A stretch of DNA of 64,000 nucleotides from Veillonella sp. VA137 (GCF_003992015.1 NZ_RQVK01000002.1:1-64000), one strand, 5' to 3'. Shown: positions 18,433 to 28,049, counted from the stretch's first letter. Program-made: numbers and translations. The notes: a model not told the origin generated them from the letters alone.

Positions 18433-20169
18433 ATGAATAAAAAGACAAAGATTGTTTGTACCATGGGACCCAGTACAGATAGTTTAGAAATGGTAGAATC
18501 CTTATTGCGAGCAGGTATGAACGTAGCACGTTTTAACTTCTCTCATGGTTCTCATGAAGAGCAAGCAAAACGTATGGAGCTCGTTCGCTTAGCCTCTACT
18601 AGAACGGGGATTCCAGTGGCATTAATGCTAGATACAAAGGGACCTGAAATTCGCCTTGGCTTATTTAAAGAAGGCAAAGTGTGCCTAGAAGAAGGACAAG
18701 CTTTCACGTTGACGACAAGAGATGTGGAAGGAACGAAGGAGATTTGCTCCGTGAATCATGCAGGATTGCCAGAAGATGTGAAAGAGGCAAAACAAATTCT
18801 CTTATCTGATGGATTAGTGACATTGCGTATTGATTCTATCGAGGGTACGGAGATTCATACGACTGTTATGAATACAGGTATGATGAGCAATCGCAAACGA
18901 GTGGCTGTGCCAGGAGTATCCTTATCCTTGCCGCCAGTGTCGGAACAAGATGAAAAAGATTTGGTATTTGGTTGTGAAATGGGTGTGGACTATGTAGCAG
19001 CTTCTTTCATGCAACGGGCCAGTGATGTAGTGGCAATTCGTCGTATTTTGGAATCCAAAGGGGCAGATGTTCGAATCATTTCTAAAATCGAAAATGAAGA
19101 AGGGCTTAATAATTTAGACGACATTTTAGAAGTCTCTGATGGATTAATGGTGGCTCGTGGTGACTTGGGTGTAGAAATTCCAGCCGAAGAAGTACCTGTA
19201 TTGCAAAAAATGATGATTCAAAAATGTAATGCCGCCTCCAAGCCTGTTATTACAGCGACTCAGATGTTAGAGTCCATGGTAACCAATCCAAGACCGACAA
19301 GAGCAGAAGCTAGTGACGTTGCGAATGCCATATTAGATGGTACGGATGCGGTCATGTTATCTGGGGAAACTGCAGGTGGGGACTATCCATTGGAAGCGGT
19401 GACCACTATGGCTCGTATTGCTAAAGTAACAGAAACATCTGATTTATATGTGAATAGTAATCATACAGTACCGTTAGAAGAAGCGAAAACCACAGATGCT
19501 ATTTGTTCTGCTACTGTTGAAGTGGGACGTTCTTTGGGAGCTGGTGCTATCATTACTTGCACTGAATCTGGCATTACAGCCATGAGCATTTCCCGTCATC
19601 GTCCAAACTGCCAAATCATTGCGGTAACACCACATGAGAGCGCCTTACGCCGTATGCAGTTATATTGGGGTGTAACAGCTATCCAAGGACCATCTCACTC
19701 CAATTCAGATGAAATGGTACACTGCGCTATGAGTGCCGCTTTAGGAGAGGGATTGATTCAATCTGGTGATTTAGTAGTTGTGACAGCTGGTGTGCCATCT
19801 GGCTTATCTGGCACAACGAATATGATTCGTGTTCATGTCACAGGTAATGTATTGATTAAAGGTCGCGGAGTTGGTAAACTATCTGTAACAGGACCAATCC
19901 ATCACGCTGACTCTAAAGAGCCTATGGTAGATGGAAGTATTCTAGTAGTTCGTGATTTAGAACCAGAATATATGGAACTAGCAAAACGAGCTGGTGCTAT
20001 TATTACAGCAGAAGAAGGATACACATCGACAGCAGCGATTGCAGGTATTCAGTTTGGTATTCCTGTTATTTTAGGTGCTCATGATCAATCGCAATTGACA
20101 AATGGTCAAGTGGTAACAGTAGATGGCATTCGTGGTAATGTCTATGAAGGTATTGCAAACGCAAGATAG
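18433..20169 (+). CDS. pyk: Pyruvate kinase with C-terminal PEP-utiliser-like domain
   Basis: A 578-residue glycolytic enzyme (phosphoenolpyruvate + ADP to pyruvate + ATP). It has DTKGPEIR, KIENEEGLNNLDDIL, MVARGDLGVEIP and TATQMLESM, the standard catalytic and metal-binding motifs. It is about 100 residues longer than E. coli enzymes; the extension (from about residue 475: ITAEEGYTSTAAI, PVILGAH) is the PPDK-mobile-domain-like module of bacillar-type pyruvate kinases. Probably co-transcribed with dnaE and the Bax-inhibitor gene, a dnaE-pyk order also seen in other Firmicutes. Confidence 0.96.
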   Translation: MNKKTKIVCTMGPSTDSLEMVESLLRAGMNVARFNFSHGSHEEQAKRMELVRLASTRTGIPVALMLDTKGPEIRLGLFKEGKVCLEEGQAFTLTTRDVEGTKEICSVNHAGLPEDVKEAKQILLSDGLVTLRIDSIEGTEIHTTVMNTGMMSNRKRVAVPGVSLSLPPVSEQDEKDLVFGCEMGVDYVAASFMQRASDVVAIRRILESKGADVRIISKIENEEGLNNLDDILEVSDGLMVARGDLGVEIPAEEVPVLQKMMIQKCNAASKPVITATQMLESMVTNPRPTRAEASDVANAILDGTDAVMLSGETAGGDYPLEAVTTMARIAKVTETSDLYVNSNHTVPLEEAKTTDAICSATVEVGRSLGAGAIITCTESGITAMSISRHRPNCQIIAVTPHESALRRMQLYWGVTAIQGPSHSNSDEMVHCAMSAALGEGLIQSGDLVVVTAGVPSGLSGTTNMIRVHVTGNVLIKGRGVGKLSVTGPIHHADSKEPMVDGSILVVRDLEPEYMELAKRAGAIITAEEGYTSTAAIAGIQFGIPVILGAHDQSQLTNGQVVTVDGIRGNVYEGIANAR

Positions 20170-20178
20170 GAGGTAATT

Positions 20179-20877
20179 ATGGAGTATCGTATTCCTACAC
20201 AAGCAGATACAGTGGTAGTAGAAGAAATTGTAAATCGTAAATTACGCAATTCTATGCTTTGGATGGTATGGGGGTTATTGACTACAGCCATCATTGGATT
20301 TATGGCGTTGACGAACTCTAGTTGGTTGCGCTTTGCCCATTCCAACTTTAATATCATTTTGTTAGCCGAAGTGGCGGTGGTGTTCTTATTTTCCTTCCGT
20401 CAATACACAGCGTCTAACACATTTTTGAAAGCTATGTTTTTCCTCTATTCCATCATGAATGGATTGACCTTGACCGCCATCGCGTTACACTATTCTTTTG
20501 AGGCGGTAGTATATGCTTTAACAGGGGCTGTAGCGGTGTTTGGTAGTTTTGCCTTTTTAGGTGTAGTGGTAAAAAAAGATTTGTCTGGATTAGGCACATT
20601 TTTAATGGGTGCAGTGATTGCGCTACTCATTGCTAGTTTGATTATGATGTTCTTCGGTGCTAGCGACTTTGGATTATTAGTATACAGCTATATAGCCGTA
20701 GGGATTTTCTCCTTATTTACCATGTATGATGTATATCGCATTAAATGGACCATAATGGAAGTAGCTTATGAAGATGAAAGTGTCTTGGAACGTGTTGAAT
20801 TGATTGGTGCTTTAGGTTTATATCTAGATTTTATCAATATTTTCATCAATCTACTTCGCATTTTCGGTCGTCGATAA
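20179..20877 (+). CDS. Bax inhibitor-1/YccA-family membrane protein
   Basis: A 232-residue protein with seven hydrophobic segments and the conserved C-terminal end of the BI-1/YccA family (FTMYDVYRIK and LGLYLDFINIFINLLRIFG). Bacterial members act as calcium-leak or pH-sensitive membrane channels or protease modulators; the role here is unknown. AGGAGG sits before the ATG, 9 bases after pyk, and a terminator follows. Confidence 0.9.
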   Translation: MEYRIPTQADTVVVEEIVNRKLRNSMLWMVWGLLTTAIIGFMALTNSSWLRFAHSNFNIILLAEVAVVFLFSFRQYTASNTFLKAMFFLYSIMNGLTLTAIALHYSFEAVVYALTGAVAVFGSFAFLGVVVKKDLSGLGTFLMGAVIALLIASLIMMFFGASDFGLLVYSYIAVGIFSLFTMYDVYRIKWTIMEVAYEDESVLERVELIGALGLYLDFINIFINLLRIFGRR

Positions 20878-20911
20878 TGTATCGTTAATTTGTGAGTGCA
20901 CATTTATATAA

Positions 20912-20938
20912 GGGGGGAGCTATCAGCTCTCCCTTTTA
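20912..20938 (+). terminator. Terminator after dnaE-pyk-BI-1 unit
   Basis: GGGGGGAGCT and AGCTCTCCC pair around ATC, followed by TTTT. Confidence 0.75.
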
Positions 20939-21002
20939 GTATGCAAATCTTTCGATATATGAGATAATATATAATAGAATAACACAAGTAAGGAGGTTGT
21001 AT

Positions 21003-21905
21003 ATGGAAGCAAAAGAATGGCAAACCTTCGTCACAGTGGTGGAAGAAGGCAATATTACGAAAGCAGCAGAAAAATTATTTCTTTCACAGCCTGCACTAAG
21101 CTACCGATTAAAACAAGTAGAAGATATCTTAGGGCGCCCCTTATTAATTCGTGCTAATGATGGCATTGCGTTAACTGCAGAAGGTGAGCTGTATTACGAT
21201 TATTGTCGACGTATGATTCGGTCACGGGAGGAATTGCGACAAAATATTGGAAAGGTGACAGGAAAAATACAAGGCACCTTAAAAATTGCTGCATCCATTA
21301 ATTTTGCGGACTACGAGTTGCCTCATTTACTCAATAATTTTACAAAACAGTATCCCAAGATTCGCATCGAAGTGAAGACAGGTTATAGTTCTCACGTGAA
21401 TAAAATGTTTAATTCTGGAGAAGTGATGATTGCTTTTGCCAGAGGAGAGTATAATCATGTGCCCAATGGTGTGCGTCTTTTTGATGAACCCTATTGTTTA
21501 GTGTATAAACATCCTGTGGATTACAAGGAATTACGGGATATTCCGATGATTAACTATCGCACGGATGGATCCATTGCGACAGTGGTAGAAAATTGGAAGA
21601 AAGAACATAGCGTGGGAGATGTGAGACCAGCCATGGAACTGGACTCTATGGTGACTTGTCGTCACTTCGTACGAGAAGGACTAGGTTGGGCTATTTTGCC
21701 GTATTTAGGATTAGGTAGTTGCCGTGAACATGGTATTTATGTAGAACCTTTACGGATGAAAGATGATCGTCCATTGGTACGTTCTACCTATTTGTTCCAT
21801 GATGAAGTAAGCACAAAGCTAATTGCAGTGAAAACTTTCATTGATTATGTAACAGAGTATTACGAAAATCACCAAATCGTTACATTACCGGGATATACAA
21901 GCTAA
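21003..21905 (+). CDS. LysR-family regulator of the adjacent citrate genes (inferred)
   Basis: A 300-residue LysR-type protein: the winged helix-turn-helix is EGNITKAAEKLFLSQPALSYRLKQVE, followed by a periplasmic-binding-like effector domain. The ATG at 21003 is chosen over TTG 20997 because AAGGAGG (20990-20996) is then correctly spaced. It lies upstream of, and on the same strand as, the CitT-like carrier and citDEF, separated by a terminator and a 450-base regulatory region, so it is the likely regulator of that operon. Confidence 0.88.
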   Translation: MEAKEWQTFVTVVEEGNITKAAEKLFLSQPALSYRLKQVEDILGRPLLIRANDGIALTAEGELYYDYCRRMIRSREELRQNIGKVTGKIQGTLKIAASINFADYELPHLLNNFTKQYPKIRIEVKTGYSSHVNKMFNSGEVMIAFARGEYNHVPNGVRLFDEPYCLVYKHPVDYKELRDIPMINYRTDGSIATVVENWKKEHSVGDVRPAMELDSMVTCRHFVREGLGWAILPYLGLGSCREHGIYVEPLRMKDDRPLVRSTYLFHDEVSTKLIAVKTFIDYVTEYYENHQIVTLPGYTS

Positions 21906-21934
21906 AGGGGGAGGATCAAAATCTCCCCTTTTAG
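21904..21934 (+). terminator. Terminator after the LysR gene
   Basis: AAAGGGGGAG and TCTCCCCTTTT form a stem overlapping the stop codon, with a short T-rich end. Confidence 0.6.
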
Positions 21935-22381
21935 TATGTCCGAATGTTTTGCAATGGACAGATTGTTCTAACAGCAATTTTGATTAGTTTAGAATACTAT
22001 TAACGCACCGTTAATGTATATGAAAGTAGCAATTATCATAGATATATATCATGAAAATAGGAACAATTTAGTAGGAATAATATAAAAACCGCATGATACC
22101 TATGTTTACAATGTATTCTCTAAATGCATACATGAAGACTTTTTGAGGATAATAAAATTTTTATAAGCCTTATAAAGGATTTTTATTTTTACCTTCTGAA
22201 ATGATTGGATATAATGAGAGCGTAAAAAGACCTAGACATTTGCACGTTCTAGTATTCTAGTAAGTGGTGAACCGCCCTTATATACATTCATATATATATA
22301 TTAAGTTTCACGTTTATAGAAAGTAAGAGTGCAAGCAACATAGGCAATGTATTTATATCTTATGTAGTAAGGAGACACAAG
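21935..22381 (+). promoter_or_regulatory. Regulatory region before citT-like gene with a 17-base palindrome
   Basis: No gene is visible in this AT-rich stretch. It holds a perfect palindrome TTTATAAG-C-CTTATAAA (22160-22176) that could be a LysR operator, and a Shine-Dalgarno (AAGGAG) for the carrier at its end. A promoter cannot be placed with confidence because many TA-rich hexamers compete. Confidence 0.4.
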
Positions 22382-23803
22382 ATGAACAAAAAAGTAATCA
22401 ATGCTTTGATTATGTTGTTAATCCCAATCGTGATCTGGTATAGCCCAGCTCCAGAAGGATTAGCAGATGGTGCTTGGAAACTATTTGGTTTCTATTTAGC
22501 AGCTATCGTAGGCTTAATTTTGAAGCCATTTCCAGCTCCTGTTGTAGTATTATCCGCTATCGCAGGTTCTGCATTATTTTTAGGTAACACAAAAGCAGTT
22601 CTTTCTGGTTATGCAACAACAACAGCATGGTTGGTATTCTCTGCATTTGCTTTATCTGTAGCATTTGTAAAGACTGGCTTAGGTCGTCGTATTGCCTACC
22701 ATCTAATCAATGCATTTGGTGGTACAGTACTTCGTTTAGGCTATGTAACAGCATTGCTTGACTTTGTTGTATCCCCTGCAACACCATCTAATACAGCTCG
22801 TTGTGGTGGTATCGTATTCCCAATTATGAATGCAGTGGCAAAATCCTTAGGTTCTGAACCAGGTGAAACAGCTAATAAAGCTGGTCGTTTCTTAATGGTT
22901 AATACGTACATGGTAACAAAAGTTACGTCCTTAATGTTCTTAACAGCCATGGCACCTAATGCATTGGCGGGTGACTTCATGGCTAAAATGTTAGGTGTAC
23001 ATTTAGATTGGGGCTTATGGGCTCTAGCGATGATTGTACCAGGTATTGCTATGTTATTAGTAGTTCCATACATCACGTACTTGTTTAACAAACCAACTAT
23101 GACAACAGTAGACAATAAAAAAATTGCTGCTGAAGGGTTAGCGGAATTAGGACCTATGTCCCGATCTGAAAAAACATTGGTTGGTATCTTTATCTTCGCT
23201 TTATTAGGGTGGGCATTGCCTTCCATTTTGGCAGCATTCGGCATTAAATTCAAAATTGATGCTACAGCTGTGGCAATTGTATCCATGGTAGCTTCCTTCT
23301 GCTTGGGTGCTATTAAATGGGATGATATGGTTGCTAATAAAGGTGGCTGGAACACATTGATGTGGTTCGGTGGTATCATCGGTTTATCTGATGCATTAGC
23401 TAAAGCTAAATTCTTCGAATGGTTAGCAGATGTAATGCAAACACATCTTCATTTTGGAGACAATGGATTTGTAGCACTTGTTATTATCGGAATTATTTCC
23501 GTAGCAATTCGTTACTTATTCGCATCTGGTTCTGCTTATGTAGTAGCAATGCTTCCAGTATTCTTGGCAGTAGGCCCTGCAGCTGGTGTAAACCCTATGG
23601 CATTAGCATTAGTATTGTGCGCATCTAATTCCTATGGTGGTGCATTAACACATTACGGCGGCGCGGCAGCACCTATCGTATTTGGCGCAGGCTATAACGA
23701 TGTAAAAGATTGGTGGATCACTGGCGGTGTAGTAGCAGTCATTTGCTTAGTGCATACATTCGTAATTGGTTATCCATGGTGGGGTATGTTAGGTATCCTA
23801 TAA
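22382..23803 (+). CDS. DASS-family citrate/dicarboxylate carrier (CitT-like)
   Basis: A 473-residue membrane protein with 12 or more hydrophobic segments. DASS signatures are present: VVSPATPSNTARCGGIVFPI in the first half and ASGSAYVVAMLPV with SNSYGGALTHYGGAAAPIVFGAGY in the second. CitT-type members exchange citrate for succinate, TtdT members tartrate for succinate. The gene leads into citDEF after 90 bases, so citrate is the most likely substrate. No signal peptide is needed; the first helix starts at residue 4. Confidence 0.9.
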   Translation: MNKKVINALIMLLIPIVIWYSPAPEGLADGAWKLFGFYLAAIVGLILKPFPAPVVVLSAIAGSALFLGNTKAVLSGYATTTAWLVFSAFALSVAFVKTGLGRRIAYHLINAFGGTVLRLGYVTALLDFVVSPATPSNTARCGGIVFPIMNAVAKSLGSEPGETANKAGRFLMVNTYMVTKVTSLMFLTAMAPNALAGDFMAKMLGVHLDWGLWALAMIVPGIAMLLVVPYITYLFNKPTMTTVDNKKIAAEGLAELGPMSRSEKTLVGIFIFALLGWALPSILAAFGIKFKIDATAVAIVSMVASFCLGAIKWDDMVANKGGWNTLMWFGGIIGLSDALAKAKFFEWLADVMQTHLHFGDNGFVALVIIGIISVAIRYLFASGSAYVVAMLPVFLAVGPAAGVNPMALALVLCASNSYGGALTHYGGAAAPIVFGAGYNDVKDWWITGGVVAVICLVHTFVIGYPWWGMLGIL

Positions 23804-23894
23804 TATAAATTGGATCATGTGAGTCAGGATCTACAGGGGTATTTCCTGCGGACCTGGCTTTTCATGATGTTGTTATGCATAGAAAGGATTAACT

Positions 23895-24164
23895 ATGAAA
23901 CATCTAGTGAAAGCAGCTATGGCTGGCTTTGATGAAAAAAATGATGTATTGGTGACAGTGGAACCAATTGCATCTGGTATCGAAGTAGAATTAAAATCAA
24001 AAGTTGAGCGTGCCTACGGTAAGCATATTCGTGCTTTCATTGAAGCCACTGTAAAAGAAGCAGGCTTCGATGGCGTGAAAGTAACAGCTATCGATAAAGC
24101 AGCTTGGGATTATACGATTAAAGCCCGTGTATTGGGTGCATTAGAAAGAGGGAGCGAAGCATAA
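23895..24164 (+). CDS. citD: Citrate lyase gamma subunit (CitD), atypical
   Basis: An 89-residue protein matching CitD, the acyl carrier protein of citrate lyase, over its whole length (VEPI, KSKVERAYGKHIRAFIE, DKAAWDYTIKARVLGALER). In classical CitD a serine in a G-T-L-E-S-x-D motif near residue 14 carries the phosphoribosyl-dephospho-CoA group. Here the aligned stretch reads AGFDEKNDVLV, with lysine in place of that serine, and no other serine nearby. The stop overlaps the citE start (TAATG). Identity firm; function as a carrier is doubtful. Confidence 0.85.
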   Translation: MKHLVKAAMAGFDEKNDVLVTVEPIASGIEVELKSKVERAYGKHIRAFIEATVKEAGFDGVKVTAIDKAAWDYTIKARVLGALERGSEA

Positions 24165-25096
24165 TGAGCCAATTAACTGAATTAGCAAAAAAACGTTTAT
24201 CTCGTTCCATGATGTTCGTGCCTGGTAACACGCCTAAAATGATCAACAGCGCTGATATCCACGGTGCAGACTCCATCATGTTTGACATTGAAGACTCCGT
24301 AGCAGTCACTGAAAAAGATACAGCTCGTTTACTAACAGCAGAAGCTTTGAAAACTTTAAAATTCAAAGGTGAAACAGTGGTTCGTATCAACCATCCAACA
24401 CAAACTCCATATGGTTATGCTGACCTTGATGTCATCGTACCAGCAAAACCTGACTTGATTCGTCTTCCAAAAACAGAAGATGTATCTGAAGTAGAAATTG
24501 TTGCTAAGAAAATTGAAGAAGTAGAAAAAGCGAACGGTTGGGAAGAAGGTACTATCAACATTATCGTAGCTATCGAATCCGTAAAAGGTCTATACAATGT
24601 ACGTGAAATCGCACAAGGTCCTCGTGTAGTAGCGATTGCTCTTGGTGCAGAAGATTACCGTGCTGACCTTCGTACAGGTAAACATAAACCAGCTCATGAA
24701 TTGTTATTTGCTCGTCAAACCATCCTTCATGCAGCTCGTGAAGCAGGTATCCGTGTACTTGACACAGTATTCTCCGATGTGAAAGACCCACAAGGCTTCC
24801 GTGAAGAAGTAGAATTCATTAAAGCCCTTGGTTACGATGGAAAATCTTGCATTCACCCAAGCCAAATCAAAATTATCCATGAAGTGTTTACGCCAGATGA
24901 AAAAGAAATTGCGCATTCTGTAAAAGTATTGAACTCCTATGCAGAAGCACTTCGCAACAATAAAGGCGTTATCGCTGTAGATGGTAAAATGATTGACGGT
25001 CCTATCGTAGTACGTGCACAACGCGTGGTAGATAAAGCCCGTGCAGCAGGTATCAAGGTAGAACTTGAGGAAGGAGCAGAAATCGATGTTAAATAA
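24164..25096 (+). CDS. citE: Citrate lyase beta subunit (CitE)
   Basis: A 310-residue (beta/alpha)8 enzyme that cleaves citryl-thioester to oxaloacetate and an acetyl-thioester. Motifs: SMMFVPGNTPKM, MFDIEDSVAVTEKD (metal-binding acid residues), RLPKTEDV, IALGAEDYRADLRT and GYDGKSCIHPSQI, all as in CitE. Length is normal. It overlaps citD by one base and citF by 11 bases, consistent with a stoichiometric complex. Confidence 0.95.
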   Translation: MSQLTELAKKRLSRSMMFVPGNTPKMINSADIHGADSIMFDIEDSVAVTEKDTARLLTAEALKTLKFKGETVVRINHPTQTPYGYADLDVIVPAKPDLIRLPKTEDVSEVEIVAKKIEEVEKANGWEEGTINIIVAIESVKGLYNVREIAQGPRVVAIALGAEDYRADLRTGKHKPAHELLFARQTILHAAREAGIRVLDTVFSDVKDPQGFREEVEFIKALGYDGKSCIHPSQIKIIHEVFTPDEKEIAHSVKVLNSYAEALRNNKGVIAVDGKMIDGPIVVRAQRVVDKARAAGIKVELEEGAEIDVK

Positions 25097-26636
25097 AATT
25101 GGTCGCGACATTCCTATGGAATTAGAATGCCTTCAAGGTCGTCGTGTATATGAAGGTCAATTCGCTATGACAGAAACTGGTACACGTGCAGGTAAACCAG
25201 TGAAACTTCACACTCCAGGTGAAAATAAATTACTAGGATCCATCGATGAAGCTATTGAAAAAGTAGGCTTGAAAGATGGGATGTCCATTTCCTTCCACCA
25301 TCATTTACGTAATGGTGACTATGTAATGAAACTTGTAATGGACCGTGTACAAGCCAAAGGAATCAAAGATATTACAATCCTTAACTCTTCCTTGGCTCCT
25401 TGTCATGAGTTCTTAATCGATATGATTAAAGATGGCACAGTAACAGCCATCGAAACATCTGGTCTTCGTGATGCATTGGGTAAATTCTTAAGCTTGAACC
25501 CAGGCGTATTAAAACGCCCAGTAGTGATTCGTTCCCATGGTGGACGTGCTCGTGCCGTTTGCACTGGGGAAGCTCATATTGACGTAGCTTTCATGGGCGT
25601 ACCTGCTTGTGATCGCCGTGGTAATGCCACAGGCCGTAAAGGTAAATCTGCTTGCGGTGCTTTAGGCTATGCTATGGTTGACTCTCATTATGCAGATCAA
25701 ACTGTATTGTTAACAGATAATTTAATTGACAATGTATACCCAATCTCCATCCCTCAAACAGATGTAGATTACATCGTAGAAGTAGAGGCTATTGGTGATC
25801 CAGAAGGTATCGCATCTGGTGCTGTGGGAATTACGAAAAACCCTGTACAAATTAAAATTGCGGAAATGGCAGCAGAATTCCTTGATGAAGCTGGTATTAT
25901 CCAAGAAGGTTTCTCTTTCCAATTGGGCGCTGGTGGAGCTCCATTGGCAGTAGCTAAATTTATCGGCGAAAAATTAGAGAAAAAAGGCGTTGTTGGTGGA
26001 TTCGGTGTTGGCGGTGCTACAGGCGTACTAGTAAGCATGCTTGAAAAAGGTCACATCAAAGCGATTTATGATACACAAACATTTGATACAACAGCAGCGG
26101 CATCTTTGGATACAAATCCAAATCATATCGAAATGAGCGCATCCATGTACGCAGACCCTACAACAGACTGCATGACAAACTACTTAGATGTAGTATTCTT
26201 GGGCGCTACAGAAATCGATACAGATTTCAACGTAAACTGTATGACTGACTCCAACGGTATCTTGATGGGTGCTTCTGGCGGTCACTCCGATACAGCGGCA
26301 GGTGCAAAAGTAACTGTTATCACTTGCCCATTAATTCGTGGTCGCTTACCAATGATTCGTGAACGTGTGGAAACAGTTATCACTCCAGGTGAAAGTATCG
26401 ACGTGTTGGTAACAGAACGTGGTATTGCAATCAATCCAAATCGCCAAGATTTGATCGAACGATTCAAAGATTCTAACTTACCAATTTATACAATTGAAGA
26501 GTTACAACAAATGGCGTACGACATGGTTGGTAAACCAGAAGGTATTGAAGTATCTCAAGACCCTAAAGATGTAGTAGCCATCATCGAATATCGTGATGGT
26601 TCTATCATTGACGTAGTACGTAAACCATTGCTATAA
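25086..26636 (+). CDS. citF: Citrate lyase alpha subunit (CitF)
   Basis: A 516-residue transferase that exchanges acetyl for citrate on the thioester carrier. It has SFHHHLRNGDYV, PVVIRSHGGRARAVC and GASGGHSDTAAGAK as in CitF. The start at 25086 is preferred because GAGGAAGGAG lies at 25068-25077; an upstream in-frame start would sit inside citE. The genes for the activating ligase (citC) and the prosthetic-group enzymes (citX, citG) do not follow; the operon ends in a terminator. Confidence 0.95.
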   Translation: MLNKIGRDIPMELECLQGRRVYEGQFAMTETGTRAGKPVKLHTPGENKLLGSIDEAIEKVGLKDGMSISFHHHLRNGDYVMKLVMDRVQAKGIKDITILNSSLAPCHEFLIDMIKDGTVTAIETSGLRDALGKFLSLNPGVLKRPVVIRSHGGRARAVCTGEAHIDVAFMGVPACDRRGNATGRKGKSACGALGYAMVDSHYADQTVLLTDNLIDNVYPISIPQTDVDYIVEVEAIGDPEGIASGAVGITKNPVQIKIAEMAAEFLDEAGIIQEGFSFQLGAGGAPLAVAKFIGEKLEKKGVVGGFGVGGATGVLVSMLEKGHIKAIYDTQTFDTTAAASLDTNPNHIEMSASMYADPTTDCMTNYLDVVFLGATEIDTDFNVNCMTDSNGILMGASGGHSDTAAGAKVTVITCPLIRGRLPMIRERVETVITPGESIDVLVTERGIAINPNRQDLIERFKDSNLPIYTIEELQQMAYDMVGKPEGIEVSQDPKDVVAIIEYRDGSIIDVVRKPLL

Positions 26637-26656
26637 ACTGCATAAACAAGTACATG

Positions 26657-26690
26657 AAAAAGACTAGGCTTTCGAGCTTAGTCTTTTTTA
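26657..26690 (+). terminator. Terminator after citDEF
   Basis: AAAAAGACTA (26657-26666) pairs with TAGTCTTTTT (26679-26688), with an inner GGCT/AGCT extension. Confidence 0.85.
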
Positions 26691-26800
26691 GTATTGCCTA
26701 AATATGATATAGTGAAAGTATAGGACATATCAGGTTTTGGGATGTGGTCATTATGTAATAGGGGTATTGCTATGAAAAAAGAAAGAAGAAAGAAGGAAGA

Positions 26801-26870
26801 AAGAAGTTTTTACTTATAAAACAACCTATGATGTGGTATATAAAATTGATGAAATTATTTTTATTGGGTG
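26801..26870 (+). pseudogene. Possible fossil of a toxin C-terminus
   Basis: A frame ending in a TGA just before the next gene encodes TYDVVYKIDEIIFIG. This resembles the C-terminal end of the nuclease toxin module at 27507-28049 (GFDVIYKVDDNPEVIQFLP). It has no start of its own. It may be the tail of an earlier toxin whose immunity gene is the next reading frame. Confidence 0.3.
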
Positions 26871-26877
26871 ATGAAGA

Positions 26878-27471
26878 ATGCGAAAAGTGTATGTATGGTT
26901 TTTAATAATTATGTCTTTAATGGGTACATTTTATCTATATATCAATATTCATCGGTATATGACTACAAAAACTTTTTTTCGATATGAAATAACCTATCTT
27001 TATGAATTGAGAGATTACTTTAATAATCTAACTATAGAAAATGATATGTATACGTATATTGTAAAAGGTGATAATTTATATACTTATGGATTATCAGGAT
27101 ATACAAAAATAAAATTGGGATTAGATATACATATTATTAAAATCTTAAATGGTGAATATGAAAAAAATTATATTACTGATGTAGAAGGAAGAGGCTCATT
27201 TTATTCGAGTATTGAGGAATTAAGATATGGGTATTTAGATGATATTACTCTTTTAACAAATTTTGAAGATATAGATGATGAAGATATAAATACCTTTTAT
27301 TTGTTGTATAAAAGAAGACCAGATATTGAAGTCTTTTTATCTTCTATAGAAAAATCTCGTTTCTCCTATAAAGATGGAAAAAAAGTAGCACAAGGTCTTC
27401 GGGAATTAAATGATTCCTTAATTAAAGAATATATGAAGAGGAATGGAGAAATAAACGATATCTCTAAATAA
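26878..27471 (+). CDS. Membrane-anchored hypothetical protein, immunity-like
   Basis: A 197-residue protein with one N-terminal hydrophobic helix (about residues 5-23) and a Tyr- and Asp-rich remainder, so probably an inner-membrane protein with one large domain. It sits between a toxin-tail-like fragment and a toxin module, in AT-rich DNA unlike the citrate operon. Not recognised; immunity function inferred from position only. Confidence 0.55.
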   Translation: MRKVYVWFLIIMSLMGTFYLYINIHRYMTTKTFFRYEITYLYELRDYFNNLTIENDMYTYIVKGDNLYTYGLSGYTKIKLGLDIHIIKILNGEYEKNYITDVEGRGSFYSSIEELRYGYLDDITLLTNFEDIDDEDINTFYLLYKRRPDIEVFLSSIEKSRFSYKDGKKVAQGLRELNDSLIKEYMKRNGEINDISK

Positions 27472-27506
27472 TAGTGAAAATCTAGATATTATGTAGAAAT
27501 TCATGA

Positions 27507-28049
27507 GTATCTTCTAAACAATCTACTACTGAAACAGCAAGCTCTACTACAAACACAACAAACTTAGCTGATAGTCCAGATGTTTATCGGAATGGTGAGC
27601 AATATAAACCGGGAGTGAAAACAAGAGAATTAAAAGAGAATATTGTATATGAGAGCAAAGGGTATTATTACCAAACGGATGAATTGGGTCGTATAAAGGC
27701 TGCCCAAGGTGATTTGCGATTAGAAGATGGTGTACGAAATAACGGAGATCAATTAAAAGCAGGTTATGAAGACCGATTACCAAACGACCATGGTGGACAT
27801 CTGATAGCTAAAATCTTTGGAGGATCAGGAGAGTTAGATAATCTAGTTGCTATGGATAAGATTGTGAACACTGTAGAATATAGAGAATTAGAAAGGGTTT
27901 GGTATAAAAGATTAAATGAAGGTAAAAAAGTAGAAGTTACAATTGATGTTAAATACGAAGAAGTTAATAAGCGACCAACGGGATTTGATGTTATATATAA
28001 AGTAGATGACAATCCTGAGGTTATTCAGTTTCTTCCTAATGGAGGATGA
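27507..28049 (+). CDS. Delivery-less DNA/RNA non-specific endonuclease toxin module
   Basis: The frame is open from 27507 to 28049 (180 codons). It begins with a Ser/Thr-rich linker, then YYYQTDELGRI and the endonuclease core LPNDHGGHLIAKIFGG and NLVAMDKIVN, matching the Endonuclea_NS_2 type of polymorphic-toxin C-terminal domain; the His of the DHGGHL motif is the expected catalytic base. A GTG at 27615 is the first plausible start but lacks a clear Shine-Dalgarno. The secretion and delivery domains are absent, so this is an orphan toxin cassette or a 5'-truncated toxin gene. The YezG-like gene follows after 4 bases. Confidence 0.75.
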   Translation, partial: VSSKQSTTETASSTTNTTNLADSPDVYRNGEQYKPGVKTRELKENIVYESKGYYYQTDELGRIKAAQGDLRLEDGVRNNGDQLKAGYEDRLPNDHGGHLIAKIFGGSGELDNLVAMDKIVNTVEYRELERVWYKRLNEGKKVEVTIDVKYEEVNKRPTGFDVIYKVDDNPEVIQFLPNGG

